A stretch of 64,000 nucleotides of DNA. Origin: Actinacidiphila sp965342175. GTDB lineage: Bacteria; Actinomycetota; Actinomycetes; Streptomycetales; Streptomycetaceae. The position numbers and the translations under genes are program-made. The stretch spans positions 73,767 to 137,766 of the forward strand of contig NZ_CBDRBL010000006.1 in assembly GCF_965342175.1 (NCBI RefSeq). The letters are read 5' to 3'. Positions 28,054 to 36,497 of this stretch are shown one piece after another (position 1 is the first letter of the stretch; the number at the start of each line of letters is the position of its first letter). A model generated the notes under the pieces. It was not told the DNA's origin, ran no database searches, and saw only the letters and a program-made list of their open reading frames with translations.

Positions 28054-28968
28054 GTGTCCACCACGCTTCCCAGCACCCCCGAGTCCCCCCAGACCGGCAC
28101 CGCGCGCGTCAAGCGCGGCATGGCCGAGCAGCTCAAGGGCGGCGTGATCATGGACGTCGTCACCCCTGAGCAGGCCAAGATCGCCGAGGACGCGGGCGCC
28201 GTCGCCGTCATGGCGCTGGAGCGGGTCCCGGCCGACATCCGCAAGGACGGCGGCGTCGCCCGCATGTCCGACCCGGACATGATCGAGGGCATCATCGACG
28301 CCGTCTCGATCCCGGTCATGGCCAAGTCCCGCATCGGGCACTTCGTCGAGGCCCAGGTCCTGCAGTCGCTCGGCGTCGACTACATCGACGAGTCCGAGGT
28401 CCTCACCCCGGCCGATGAGGTCAACCACTCCGACAAGTGGGCCTTCACCACCCCCTTCGTCTGCGGCGCCACCAACCTGGGCGAGGCCCTGCGCCGCATC
28501 GCGGAGGGCGCGGCCATGATCCGCTCCAAGGGCGAGGCCGGCACCGGCAACGTCGTCGAGGCCGTCCGCCACCTGCGCCAGATCAAGAACGAGATCGCCC
28601 GCCTGCGCGGCTTCGACAACCACGAGCTGTACGCCGCCGCCAAGGAGCTGCGCGCCCCGTACGAGCTCGTCAAGGAGGTCGCCGAGCTCGGCAAGCTGCC
28701 CGTGGTGCTGTTCTCCGCCGGTGGTGTCGCCACCCCGGCCGACGCCGCCCTGATGCGTCAGCTCGGCGCCGAGGGCGTGTTCGTCGGCTCCGGCATCTTC
28801 AAGTCCGGCGACCCGGCCAAGCGCGCCGCCGCCATCGTGAAGGCCACCACCTTCTACGACGACCCCAAGATCATCGCGGACGCCTCCCGCAATCTGGGCG
28901 AGGCCATGGTCGGCATCAACTGCGACACCCTCCCCGAGGCCGAGCGCTACGCCAACCGCGGCTGGTAG
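28054..28968 (+). CDS. pdxS: Pyridoxal 5'-phosphate synthase, PdxS subunit
   Basis: A 304-aa (beta/alpha)8 lyase subunit that builds PLP from ribose 5-phosphate, glyceraldehyde 3-phosphate and ammonia. Diagnostic segments are GGVIMDVVTPEQAKIAEDAG, MALERVPADIRKDGGVARM, the catalytic lysine in MAKSRIGHFVEAQ, and GEAGTGNVVEAVRH. It forms a dodecamer that receives ammonia from PdxT, encoded 92 bases downstream. GTG 28054 follows GAGTGAGG. Confidence 0.98.
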   Translation: MSTTLPSTPESPQTGTARVKRGMAEQLKGGVIMDVVTPEQAKIAEDAGAVAVMALERVPADIRKDGGVARMSDPDMIEGIIDAVSIPVMAKSRIGHFVEAQVLQSLGVDYIDESEVLTPADEVNHSDKWAFTTPFVCGATNLGEALRRIAEGAAMIRSKGEAGTGNVVEAVRHLRQIKNEIARLRGFDNHELYAAAKELRAPYELVKEVAELGKLPVVLFSAGGVATPADAALMRQLGAEGVFVGSGIFKSGDPAKRAAAIVKATTFYDDPKIIADASRNLGEAMVGINCDTLPEAERYANRGW

Positions 28969-28991
28969 GCGTCCCGCGCCCCAGTGCCGCT

Positions 28992-29021
28992 GATGGGCAG
29001 GCCGGCCGCGGCCTGCCCATC
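28992..29021 (+). terminator. Hairpin between pdxS and pdxT
   Basis: A perfect 13-bp inverted repeat (28992-29004 and 29009-29021, 4-base loop) lies between the two PLP-synthase genes. It probably terminates part of the pdxS transcripts or protects the pdxS 3' end. Confidence 0.75.
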
Positions 29022-29060
29022 CTCCGTTGCCCCACCCGACGTCCGGAAGGCCCCGCACCC

Positions 29061-29660
29061 GTGTCCAGCAGCACCGCCACCATCGGAGTCCTCGCCCTGC
29101 AGGGCGACGTACGCGAGCACCTGGTCGCGCTCGCCGAGGCCGACGCCCTGGCCCGCCCCGTGCGGCGGCCCGAGGAACTGGCCGAGGTGGACGGTCTGGT
29201 GGTCCCGGGCGGCGAGTCGACCACGATGTCCAAACTCGCCGCGTTGTTCGGCCTGATGGAGCCGCTGCGCGACCGCATCCGGGAGGGGCTGCCGGTCTAC
29301 GGAACCTGTGCGGGCATGATCATGCTCGCGGACAAGATCCTGGACGGCAGGGACGACCAGGAGACCTTCGGCGGGATCGACATGATCGTGCGCCGCAACG
29401 CCTTCGGTCGGCAGAACGAGTCCTTCGAGACCGCGGTCGAGATCGAGGGAGTGGAAGGCGGCCCGGTCGAGGGCGTCTTCATCCGTGCTCCCTGGGTCGA
29501 GTCAACCGGCGACGCGGTCGCCACGCTGGCCCGTCTCGATGACGGAACGATCGTCGCCGTGCGCCAGGGCAACCTGCTGGCCACCTCGTTCCACCCCGAA
29601 CTGACCGGAGACCACCGGGTGCACCGGTACTTCGTCGACATGGTGCGCGCAGCCCGGTGA
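29061..29660 (+). CDS. pdxT: Pyridoxal 5'-phosphate synthase glutaminase subunit PdxT
   Basis: A 199-aa class I glutamine amidotransferase that hydrolyses glutamine and channels ammonia to PdxS. It shows IGVLALQGDVREHL at the N-terminus, the PGGESTTMSKL oxyanion region, the nucleophile Cys in YGTCAGMI and the His-Glu pair in SFHPEL. GTG 29061 is preceded by GGAAGG at about ten bases. Confidence 0.97.
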   Translation: MSSSTATIGVLALQGDVREHLVALAEADALARPVRRPEELAEVDGLVVPGGESTTMSKLAALFGLMEPLRDRIREGLPVYGTCAGMIMLADKILDGRDDQETFGGIDMIVRRNAFGRQNESFETAVEIEGVEGGPVEGVFIRAPWVESTGDAVATLARLDDGTIVAVRQGNLLATSFHPELTGDHRVHRYFVDMVRAAR

Positions 29661-29721
29661 TGTGATCCCGGTAGGATCGCAGTGTTCGTGAAGCAATCGG
29701 TGACGTGAAGGAGACAGGCTG

Positions 29722-30474
29722 ATGTCCGGCCACTCTAAATGGGCTACGACGAAGCACAAGAAGGCCGTGATTGACGCCAAGCGCGGCAAGCTCTTCGCGA
29801 AGCTGATCAAGAACATCGAGGTCGCCGCGCGTGCCGGCGGCGCCGACGTCAGCGGCAACCCCACCCTCTTCGACGCCATCCAGAAGGCCAAGAAGAGCTC
29901 GGTTCCCAACAAGAACATCGACAGCGCGGTCAAGCGCGGCGCCGGTCTCGAGGCGGGCGGCGCCGACTACGAGACGATCATGTACGAAGGCTACGGCCCC
30001 AACGGCGTCGCGGTGCTCATCGAGTGCCTCACCGACAACCGCAACCGCGCCGCCTCCGACGTGCGCGTCGCCATGACCCGCAACGGCGGCTCCATGGCCG
30101 ACCCTGGTTCGGTGTCCTACCTGTTCAACCGCAAGGGCGTCGTGATCGTCCCCAAGGGCGAGCTCACGGAGGACGACGTGCTCGGCGCCGTCCTGGACGC
30201 CGGCGCGGAGGAGGTCAACGACCTCGGCGAGTCCTTCGAGGTGCTCAGCGAGGCCACCGACCTGGTCGCGGTGCGCTCGGCGCTGCAGGAGGCCGGCATC
30301 GACTACGACTCCGCGGAGGCCAACTTCGTCCCCACCATGCAGGTGGAGCTCGACGAGGAGGGCGCCCGCAAGATCTTCAAGCTCGTCGACGCGCTCGAGG
30401 ACAGCGACGACGTGCAGAACGTCTTCGCCAACTTCGACGTCTCCGACGAGGTCATGGAGAAGGTCGAGGCCTGA
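29722..30474 (+). CDS. yebC: YebC/PmpR-family protein (TACO1-like)
   Basis: A 250-aa protein with the invariant start SGHSKWATTKHKKA and the family's three-domain length. Members have been described both as DNA-binding regulators (PmpR) and as ribosome-associated factors easing translation of difficult, for example proline-rich, motifs. It lies directly upstream of ruvC but has its own terminator, so it is probably a separate unit. A strong GAAGGAGA precedes ATG 29722. TAGGAT at 29672-29677 may be its -10 element. Confidence 0.95.
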   Translation: MSGHSKWATTKHKKAVIDAKRGKLFAKLIKNIEVAARAGGADVSGNPTLFDAIQKAKKSSVPNKNIDSAVKRGAGLEAGGADYETIMYEGYGPNGVAVLIECLTDNRNRAASDVRVAMTRNGGSMADPGSVSYLFNRKGVVIVPKGELTEDDVLGAVLDAGAEEVNDLGESFEVLSEATDLVAVRSALQEAGIDYDSAEANFVPTMQVELDEEGARKIFKLVDALEDSDDVQNVFANFDVSDEVMEKVEA

Positions 30475-30500
30475 TCCGGCCGCCAGGACGCACGGCGGGA

Positions 30501-30540
30501 CGGCGGTCCGTGGAGATGACACACCTCCACCGGGCCGCCG
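30501..30540 (+). terminator. Probable terminator after yebC
   Basis: An inverted repeat with two paired blocks (CGGCGG 30501-30506 with CCGCCG near 30535-30540; GTGGAG 30510-30515 with CTCCAC 30525-30530) and small internal mismatches. It lies 27 bases beyond yebC and just before the ruvC promoter motif. Confidence 0.6.
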
Positions 30541-30543
30541 TCG

Positions 30544-30566
30544 TTGTCGGTGGCACCCGATAGCCT
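30544..30566 (+). promoter_or_regulatory. PafBC-type (RecA-independent) DNA-damage promoter of ruvCAB
   Basis: TTGTCGGTG (30544-30552), exactly eight bases, then TAGCCT (30561-30566) match in full the actinobacterial RecA-NDp consensus TTGTCRGTG-N8-TANNNT. It also fits the extended form with GC after the first block. Transcription would begin near 30573, 38 bases before ruvC. It lies directly behind the yebC terminator, which supports a separate, damage-inducible ruvCAB unit. Confidence 0.82.
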
Positions 30567-30610
30567 CCCCGGAACAGGCGAGACGGCTGTTCGAGCAAGG
30601 GAGGGGTGCG

Positions 30611-31141
30611 GTGCGAGTGCTGGGCGTGGACCCGGGACTGACCCGCTGCGGCATCGGCGTGGTGGACGGGGCTCCGGGCAAGCCGCTGCGTATGGCGGGG
30701 GTCGGCGTCGTCCGCACCCCGGCGGAGGCCGCCATCGGCCACCGCCTCGTGCTGGTCGAACGCGGCATAGAGGGCTGGCTGGACGAGTACGCGCCCGAGG
30801 CGGTCGCCGTGGAGCGGGTCTTCAGCCAGCACAACGTGCGCACCGTGATGGGCACCGCCCAGGCCAGCGCGGTCGCCATCCTCTGCGCGTCCCGCCGCGG
30901 GCTGCCGGTGCACCTGCACACCCCCAGTGAGGTCAAGGCCGCCGTCACCGGCAGCGGCAGGGCCGACAAGGCCCAGGTCGGGGCCATGGTCACCCGCTTG
31001 CTGCGGCTCGACGCCCCGCCCAAGCCCGCCGACGCCGCCGACGCACTGGCGCTCGCCATCTGCCACATCTGGCGCGGCACCGCGAGCAACCGCCTCCAGC
31101 AGGCCGTCGCCCGAGCACGAATCCAGGAGCCCAGCACATGA
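30611..31141 (+). CDS. ruvC: Holliday junction resolvase RuvC
   Basis: A 176-aa endonuclease of the RNase H fold that cuts Holliday junctions. The acidic residues expected at the active site are in VLGVDPGLTRCG, EAVAVERVF and DAADALALAICH, and SQHNVRTVMG is conserved. GTG 30611 follows GGGAGGGG. The gene's stop overlaps the ruvA start (ATGA). Confidence 0.98.
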   Translation: MRVLGVDPGLTRCGIGVVDGAPGKPLRMAGVGVVRTPAEAAIGHRLVLVERGIEGWLDEYAPEAVAVERVFSQHNVRTVMGTAQASAVAILCASRRGLPVHLHTPSEVKAAVTGSGRADKAQVGAMVTRLLRLDAPPKPADAADALALAICHIWRGTASNRLQQAVARARIQEPST

Positions 31142-31755
31142 TCGCCTTCGTCAGCGGGCCGGTGGCCGCCCTCGCCCCCGACACAGCCGTGATCGAGGTC
31201 GGCGGCATCGGGATGGCCGTCCAGTGCTCCCCGGGCACCCTCGCCGGGCTGCGCGTGGGAGAGCAGGCCCGGCTCGCCACCTCCCTCGTCGTCCGCGAGG
31301 ACTCCCTGACCCTGTACGGCTTCGCCGACGACGACGAGCGCCAGGTCTTCGAACTGCTCCAGACCGCCAGCGGAGTCGGCCCCCGGCTCGCCCAGGCCAT
31401 GCTCGCCGTGCACAGCCCGGACGCGCTGCGCACGGCCGTCGCCGGCGGTGACGAGAAGGCCCTCACCGCCGTCCCGGGCATCGGCAAGAAGGGCGCCCAG
31501 CGGCTGCTGCTGGAGCTCAAGGACCGCCTCGGCGCGCCCGTGGGCGGCGCGGCGGGCGCCTCGGCGACCGCGAGGGCCGCCGGACCCGCCTCGTGGCGGG
31601 AGCAGCTGCACGCCGCGCTGATCGGCCTCGGCTACCAGCCGCGCGAGGCGGAGGAGGCCGTCGCCGCCGTCGCCCCGCAGGCCGAGGCGAGCGCCGACCC
31701 GCAGGTCGGAGCCCTCCTGCGGGCCGCCCTGCAGACCCTGAACCGAGCCCGCTGA
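31138..31755 (+). CDS. ruvA: Holliday junction branch-migration protein RuvA
   Basis: A 205-aa junction-binding protein. It has an N-terminal OB domain (MIAFVSGPVAALAPDTAVIEVGG), two helix-hairpin-helix motifs (TASGVGPRLAQAML and AVPGIGKKGAQRLLLEL), a flexible Ala-rich linker and the C-terminal domain III (LIGLGYQPREAEEAV) that contacts RuvB. Its ATG overlaps the ruvC stop by four bases. Confidence 0.98.
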   Translation: MIAFVSGPVAALAPDTAVIEVGGIGMAVQCSPGTLAGLRVGEQARLATSLVVREDSLTLYGFADDDERQVFELLQTASGVGPRLAQAMLAVHSPDALRTAVAGGDEKALTAVPGIGKKGAQRLLLELKDRLGAPVGGAAGASATARAAGPASWREQLHAALIGLGYQPREAEEAVAAVAPQAEASADPQVGALLRAALQTLNRAR

Positions 31756-31786
31756 CCCTGGCCCGCCGAGCGTAAGGCGCACCGAA

Positions 31787-32851
31787 GTGAACTGGGACGA
31801 CGAGTCCGTACCGACCACCGACGACCGTCTCGTCGGCGCCGCCGCCGACGGCGAGGACCAGGCCGTCGAGGCGGCGCTGCGCCCCAAGGCGCTGGAGGAG
31901 TTCGTCGGGCAGGAGCGGGTCAGGGAGCAGCTCGATCTGGTGCTGCAGGCCGCGCGCCGGCGCGGCGGCACCGCGGACCACGTGCTGCTCTCCGGCGCCC
32001 CGGGGCTCGGCAAGACGACCCTGTCGATGATCATCGCGGCCGAGATGGGCGCCCCGATCCGCATCACCTCCGGCCCCGCCATCCAGCACGCCGGGGACCT
32101 CGCCGCCATCCTCTCCTCCCTCGCCGAGGGCGAGGTGCTCTTCCTCGACGAGATCCACCGGATGTCCCGGCCCGCCGAGGAGATGCTCTACATGGCGATG
32201 GAGGACTTCCGGGTGGACGTCATCGTGGGCAAGGGCCCCGGCGCCACCGCCATCCCCCTCGAACTGCCGCCGTTCACCCTGGTCGGCGCCACCACCCGGG
32301 CCGGTCTGCTGCCGCCGCCGCTGCGCGACCGCTTCGGCTTCACCGGGCACATGGAGTTCTACGCCCCGGCCGAACTGGAGCGGGTCATCCGCCGTTCCGC
32401 GCTCCTGCTGGACGTCGAGATCGAGTCCGAGGGAGCCGCCGAGATCGCCGGCCGCTCCCGGGGCACCCCGCGTATCGCCAACCGACTCCTGCGCCGGGTA
32501 AGGGACTTCGCGCAGGTGAAGGCCGACGGCGTGATCACACGCGAGGTCGCCGCACAGGCCCTCGAGGTGTACGAGGTCGACGGCCGCGGCCTGGACCGGC
32601 TGGACCGCGCCGTACTGCGGGCGCTGCTGGGGCTCTTCGGCGGCGGACCGGTGGGGCTGTCGACACTGGCGGTGGCCGTGGGGGAGGAGCGGGAGACGGT
32701 GGAGGAGGTGGCGGAGCCGTTCCTGGTCCGGGAGGGGCTCCTGGCGCGCACACCCCGTGGCCGCGTCGCCACTCCGGCCGCGTGGGCACACCTCGGACTC
32801 GTCCCGCCACAGGGCGGCGGACCCGGGCAAGACGGGCTCTTCGGCCCTTGA
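31787..32851 (+). CDS. ruvB: Holliday junction branch-migration ATPase RuvB
   Basis: A 354-aa AAA+ motor. It shows ALRPKALEEFVGQERVREQL, Walker A SGAPGLGKTT, Walker B LFLDEIHR, sensor 1 in LVGATTRAG and the arginine finger region LRDRFGF, followed by the winged-helix domain. With RuvA it drives branch migration before RuvC cleavage. Residues 1-20 form a family-variable acidic leader. GTG 31787 is used. Confidence 0.98.
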   Translation: MNWDDESVPTTDDRLVGAAADGEDQAVEAALRPKALEEFVGQERVREQLDLVLQAARRRGGTADHVLLSGAPGLGKTTLSMIIAAEMGAPIRITSGPAIQHAGDLAAILSSLAEGEVLFLDEIHRMSRPAEEMLYMAMEDFRVDVIVGKGPGATAIPLELPPFTLVGATTRAGLLPPPLRDRFGFTGHMEFYAPAELERVIRRSALLLDVEIESEGAAEIAGRSRGTPRIANRLLRRVRDFAQVKADGVITREVAAQALEVYEVDGRGLDRLDRAVLRALLGLFGGGPVGLSTLAVAVGEERETVEEVAEPFLVREGLLARTPRGRVATPAAWAHLGLVPPQGGGPGQDGLFGP

Positions 32852-32898
32852 CGGCGGGGAGACTCGCCGCCGCAGGAACCTCGGTGTAATGCTTGGCA

Positions 32899-32928
32899 TT
32901 GTTCCACCGGCGAACGAACGCTTAGACT
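32899..32928 (+). promoter_or_regulatory. Possible vegetative promoter of yajC-secDF
   Basis: TTGTTC (32899-32904), 18 bases, TAGACT (32923-32928) resembles a Streptomyces housekeeping promoter, 86 bases before yajC. Only partial agreement at the -35 box. Confidence 0.4.
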
Positions 32929-33013
32929 CCGCCGACGTCGTCCCTCCGGGACCGACAGCCCCAACCCCCGTAGACCAGGCCCGAGCGGCCGTGCGAAGGA
33001 TCGTCAAGACACC

Positions 33014-33436
33014 ATGAATCCGGTTCAAATCCTGCCTTTCGTCCTGATCATCGGTGTCATGCTGCTGATGACCCGCTCCGCGAAGAACCGGCAGCGCCAG
33101 GCCACCCAGATGCGTGACCAGATGGCCTCCGGCTCGGGCGTCCGGACGATCGGCGGCATGTACGCCGTCGTCAAGGAGGTCCACGAGGACACGGTCCTGC
33201 TGGAGCTGGCCGACGGCGTCCACGCGCACTTCGCCAAGAACGCCATCGCCGCGGTCCTCGACCAGGCCGAGTACGACCGCATCGTCCACGGCATCGAGCC
33301 CGCGCCCGAGCTCGAGGCGCAGGGCGCTGACGACAGCGAGGACGCCAAGCCGGGCGAGGCCGTCGACCTGAGCAAGTCCGCCGGCGAGGCCGCGACCGCG
33401 GACGCCCCCGAGACGGACGGCACCGACAAGAAGTAA
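33014..33436 (+). CDS. yajC: Preprotein translocase accessory subunit YajC
   Basis: A 140-aa protein with one N-terminal membrane helix (ILPFVLIIGVMLLMTRSAKNRQRQ). The conserved soluble part GSGVRTIGGMYAVVKEVHEDTVLLEL follows, then a long acidic tail (DDSEDAKPGE...). YajC associates with SecDF and the SecYEG channel. It is the first gene of the yajC-secD-secF cluster. Confidence 0.96.
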   Translation: MNPVQILPFVLIIGVMLLMTRSAKNRQRQATQMRDQMASGSGVRTIGGMYAVVKEVHEDTVLLELADGVHAHFAKNAIAAVLDQAEYDRIVHGIEPAPELEAQGADDSEDAKPGEAVDLSKSAGEAATADAPETDGTDKK

Positions 33437-33539
33437 CGGCCCGCCCGGTACTTTTCCTGGGTCGGCAAGTCCGTACTACTCATCGTGCCGCCCTGCTGCG
33501 CGCAGGTCGCAGGGCGGTTGGACAGGGAGAATCGAGAAG

Positions 33540-35294
33540 GTGGCAGCACCGAAGAGGGGCCGTAGGCCCTCGGGGAGCCAGGGGTACCCCGGGCGGGCGC
33601 TGGCAGTGATCCTGCTGGCCATCGTGGCGCTCACCGGAGGGATGTTCCTTTCCGGCCACACCACCCCCCGGCTGGGCATCGACCTCGCCGGCGGTACGAG
33701 CATCACGCTGACGGCCAAGAGCGACCAGGCCGGCGCGATCAACAAGACCAACATGGAGACCGCCAAGTCGATCATCGACCGGCGGGTCAACGGTCTGGGT
33801 GTCTCGGAAGCCGAAAGCCAGATCCAGGGCGACAGGAACATCATCGTCAACATCCCCAAGGGCACCAACGCCGCGCAGGCCGAGCAGCAGGTCGGCACGA
33901 CCGCCCAGCTCTACTTCCGGCCCGTGCTCGCCGAGGTGGCCAACACCCCGCCCGCCTCGCCCTCGCCGAGCGGCAGCCCCTCGGGATCGGCCTCGCCCTC
34001 GGCCACGCCGTCCGCGACCGGCGACAAGGCGTCCGCGCCCCCGTCCGCCACCGCCTCGACGCAGGGCCGCGCCGTCACCGACGCGCTGAAGGCCACGTCG
34101 ACGCCGTCCGCCTCCGCCTCCACCGGAGCGCCCTCGACGGACCCGTCGCCCCCGGCGGGCACCGAGGCCCCGGGCAGCGCGCTGGACACCTCCATCCCGG
34201 AGGACCTGCAGGCGAAGCTCGCCGCGCTGGACTGCTCCGACGCGAAGACGCGCGCCAACCTCAACCTCAAGGCCAAGCCGACCGACAAGATCGTGGCGTG
34301 CAGCCAGGACGGCAACGCCAAGTACGCCCTCGGCCCCGCCGCGGTCGACGGCAAGAACGTCAGCAAGGCCGCCGCGCAGTTCGACACCCAGGGCGGCAAC
34401 GGCTGGGTCGTCACCCTGGACTTCGACGGCACCGGCTCCAAGGCCTTCTCGAAGATCACCTCGCAGCTGTCCCAGCAGCAGCCGCCGAACAACCAGTTCG
34501 CGATCGTGCTGGACAACGAGGTCGTCTCCGCCCCCTCGGTGAACCAGACCCTGAGCGGCAGCGCCGAGATCTACGGCAGCTTCACCCAGGAGAGCTCCGA
34601 GGAGCTGGCCAACGTCCTGTCCTACGGCTCCCTGCCCCTCACCTTCGACAAGTCGGACGTCACCAAGGTGTCGGCGGCGGTCGGCGGCGAGCAGCTGCAC
34701 GGCGGTCTCATCGCCGGCGGCGTGGGCCTCGCCCTGGTCGTGCTCTACCTGGTCGCCTACTACCGCGGCCTGAGCTTCGTGGCGATCGTCAGCCTCGTCG
34801 TCTCGGCGATCCTCACCTACGCCATCATGACGCTGCTCGGCCCGGCCATCGGCTTCGCGCTGAACCTGCCGGCGGTCTGCGGCGCCATCGTGGCCATCGG
34901 CATCACCGCCGACTCCTTCATCGTCTTCTTCGAACGCATCCGTGACGAACTGCGCGAGGGCCGCTCCCTGCAGCCGGCCGTCGCCCGCGGCTGGCCGCGC
35001 GCCCGCCGCACGATCCTCGTCTCGGACTTCGTGTCGTTCCTGTCCGCCGCCGTGCTCTTCATCGTCTCGGTCGGCAAGGTGCAGGGCTTCGCGTTCACCC
35101 TGGGCCTGACGACGCTGCTCGACGTCGCGGTGGTGTTCCTCTTCACCAAGCCGCTGATGACGATCCTGGCCCGCAAGAAGTTCTACGCCGGCGGACACCC
35201 CTGGTCCGGGCTCGACCCGCGTGCCCTGGGCGTCAACCCCCCGCTGCGCCGCACCCGCCGCCCCGCGGCCCGTACCGACGTCAAGGAGGCCTGA
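33540..35294 (+). CDS. secD: Protein translocase subunit SecD
   Basis: A 584-aa RND-type membrane protein that with SecF uses the proton gradient to pull secreted proteins outward. Visible parts are TM1 (LAVILLAIVALTGGMFL), the GIDLAGGTSITL signature, an extracytoplasmic domain with FDTQGGNGWVVTLDFDG, and five C-terminal helices (GGVGLALVVLYLVAYYRGLS, and VAIGITADSFIVFFERIRDE for TM4). Unusually, residues about 137-215 are a Ser/Pro/Ala/Thr-rich, low-complexity insertion inside the extracytoplasmic domain. GTG 33540 follows GGGAGA. It overlaps secF by one base. Confidence 0.97.
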   Translation: MAAPKRGRRPSGSQGYPGRALAVILLAIVALTGGMFLSGHTTPRLGIDLAGGTSITLTAKSDQAGAINKTNMETAKSIIDRRVNGLGVSEAESQIQGDRNIIVNIPKGTNAAQAEQQVGTTAQLYFRPVLAEVANTPPASPSPSGSPSGSASPSATPSATGDKASAPPSATASTQGRAVTDALKATSTPSASASTGAPSTDPSPPAGTEAPGSALDTSIPEDLQAKLAALDCSDAKTRANLNLKAKPTDKIVACSQDGNAKYALGPAAVDGKNVSKAAAQFDTQGGNGWVVTLDFDGTGSKAFSKITSQLSQQQPPNNQFAIVLDNEVVSAPSVNQTLSGSAEIYGSFTQESSEELANVLSYGSLPLTFDKSDVTKVSAAVGGEQLHGGLIAGGVGLALVVLYLVAYYRGLSFVAIVSLVVSAILTYAIMTLLGPAIGFALNLPAVCGAIVAIGITADSFIVFFERIRDELREGRSLQPAVARGWPRARRTILVSDFVSFLSAAVLFIVSVGKVQGFAFTLGLTTLLDVAVVFLFTKPLMTILARKKFYAGGHPWSGLDPRALGVNPPLRRTRRPAARTDVKEA

Positions 35295-36445
35295 TGTCCC
35301 GGCTCGGTAATCTCGGGCACCGCCTGCACCGAGGCGAGATCGCCTACGACTTCGTCGGCAAGCGCAAGCTCTGGTACGGCGTCTCGGTCCTGATCACGGT
35401 CGCGGCGATCATCGGTCTCGCCGTGAACGGCCTCAAGCTCGGCATCGAGTTCTCCGGCGGAGCGGTCTTCACCACCCCCAAGACCGAGATGTCGGTCAGC
35501 CAGGTGCAGGACAAGATCGCCGACAACACCGGCGGGCACCAGGCCATCGTGCAGAAGCTCGGATCGGGCGCCGTCCGCATCCAGATCAGCGACATCTCGC
35601 TCAACGAGGCCAAGGCCATCCAGGGCGAGATCGCGACGGACCTGAACGTCAAGGCCAACGACATCGACCCCCAGATCATCGGTCCGAGCTGGGGCGACGA
35701 GATCTCCAAGAAGGCCTTCCAGGGCCTGGTGATCTTCATGGTCCTGGTGACGATCTACCTGGCGATCGCCTTCGAGTGGCGCATGGCCGTCGCCGCCCTG
35801 ATCGCCCTCATCCACGACCTCACGATCACCATCGGCGTCTACGCGATCGTGGGCTTCGAGGTCACCCCGGGCACGGTGATCGGTCTGCTGACCGTCCTCG
35901 GCTACTCCCTCTACGACACCGTCGTCGTCTTCGACGGTCTGAAGGAGTCCACCAAGGACATCACCAAGCAGAACCGCAACACCTACAGCGACGTCGCCAA
36001 CCGCAGCCTCAACCAGACCCTGGTGCGCTCGATCAACACCACGGTCGTGGCGCTGCTCCCGGTGGGAGGCCTGCTCTTCGTCGGTGGCGGTCTGCTCGGC
36101 GCGGGCATGCTCAACGACATCGCGCTGTCGCTCTTCGTCGGTCTCACCGCCGGTGCGTACTCCTCGATCTTCATCGCGACCCCGCTGGTCGCGGACCTCA
36201 AGGAGCGCGACCCGGAGATGAAGGCGCTGCGCAAGCGCGTGCTCGCCAAGCGCGCAGCCGACGCCCGCCGTGGCGAGGACGCCGCGGACGAGTCGCAGGA
36301 CCCGTCTCCGGCGGGCGCCGACGCGGACGCGGACGCGGGCGACGAGCCGGCGGAGGAGGCCCACGCGGCCGTCGTCGGCGGCCAGCGCAGCCAGCCGGTC
36401 CGCAACAACCGCGGCCGCAACCGTCCCTCCGGCAAGCGCCGCTGA
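35294..36445 (+). CDS. secF: Protein translocase subunit SecF
   Basis: A 383-aa partner of SecD with the GIEFSGGAVFTT signature after TM1, helices GLVIFMVLVTIYLAIAFEWRM, LTITIGVYAIVGFEVTPG and TVLGYSLYDTVVVFDGLKE (proton-path region), and ALLPVGGLLFVGGGLL. The last 90 residues form a charged cytoplasmic tail rich in Asp, Ala and Arg, longer than in E. coli. The ATG overlaps the secD stop (TGATG). Confidence 0.97.
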   Translation: MSRLGNLGHRLHRGEIAYDFVGKRKLWYGVSVLITVAAIIGLAVNGLKLGIEFSGGAVFTTPKTEMSVSQVQDKIADNTGGHQAIVQKLGSGAVRIQISDISLNEAKAIQGEIATDLNVKANDIDPQIIGPSWGDEISKKAFQGLVIFMVLVTIYLAIAFEWRMAVAALIALIHDLTITIGVYAIVGFEVTPGTVIGLLTVLGYSLYDTVVVFDGLKESTKDITKQNRNTYSDVANRSLNQTLVRSINTTVVALLPVGGLLFVGGGLLGAGMLNDIALSLFVGLTAGAYSSIFIATPLVADLKERDPEMKALRKRVLAKRAADARRGEDAADESQDPSPAGADADADAGDEPAEEAHAAVVGGQRSQPVRNNRGRNRPSGKRR

Positions 36446-36497
36446 GGACGGGCGGAGTCCCACGGCACACGGTGACCAGGCCCGAGGAACGGACGCG

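Noticed and set aside
30572..30592. GAACAG-N9-CTGTTC upstream of ruvC as a LexA box
   Set aside because: Actinobacterial LexA sites are CGAAC-N4-GTTCG. The half-site spacing here is wrong, and the PafBC-type motif explains the promoter better.
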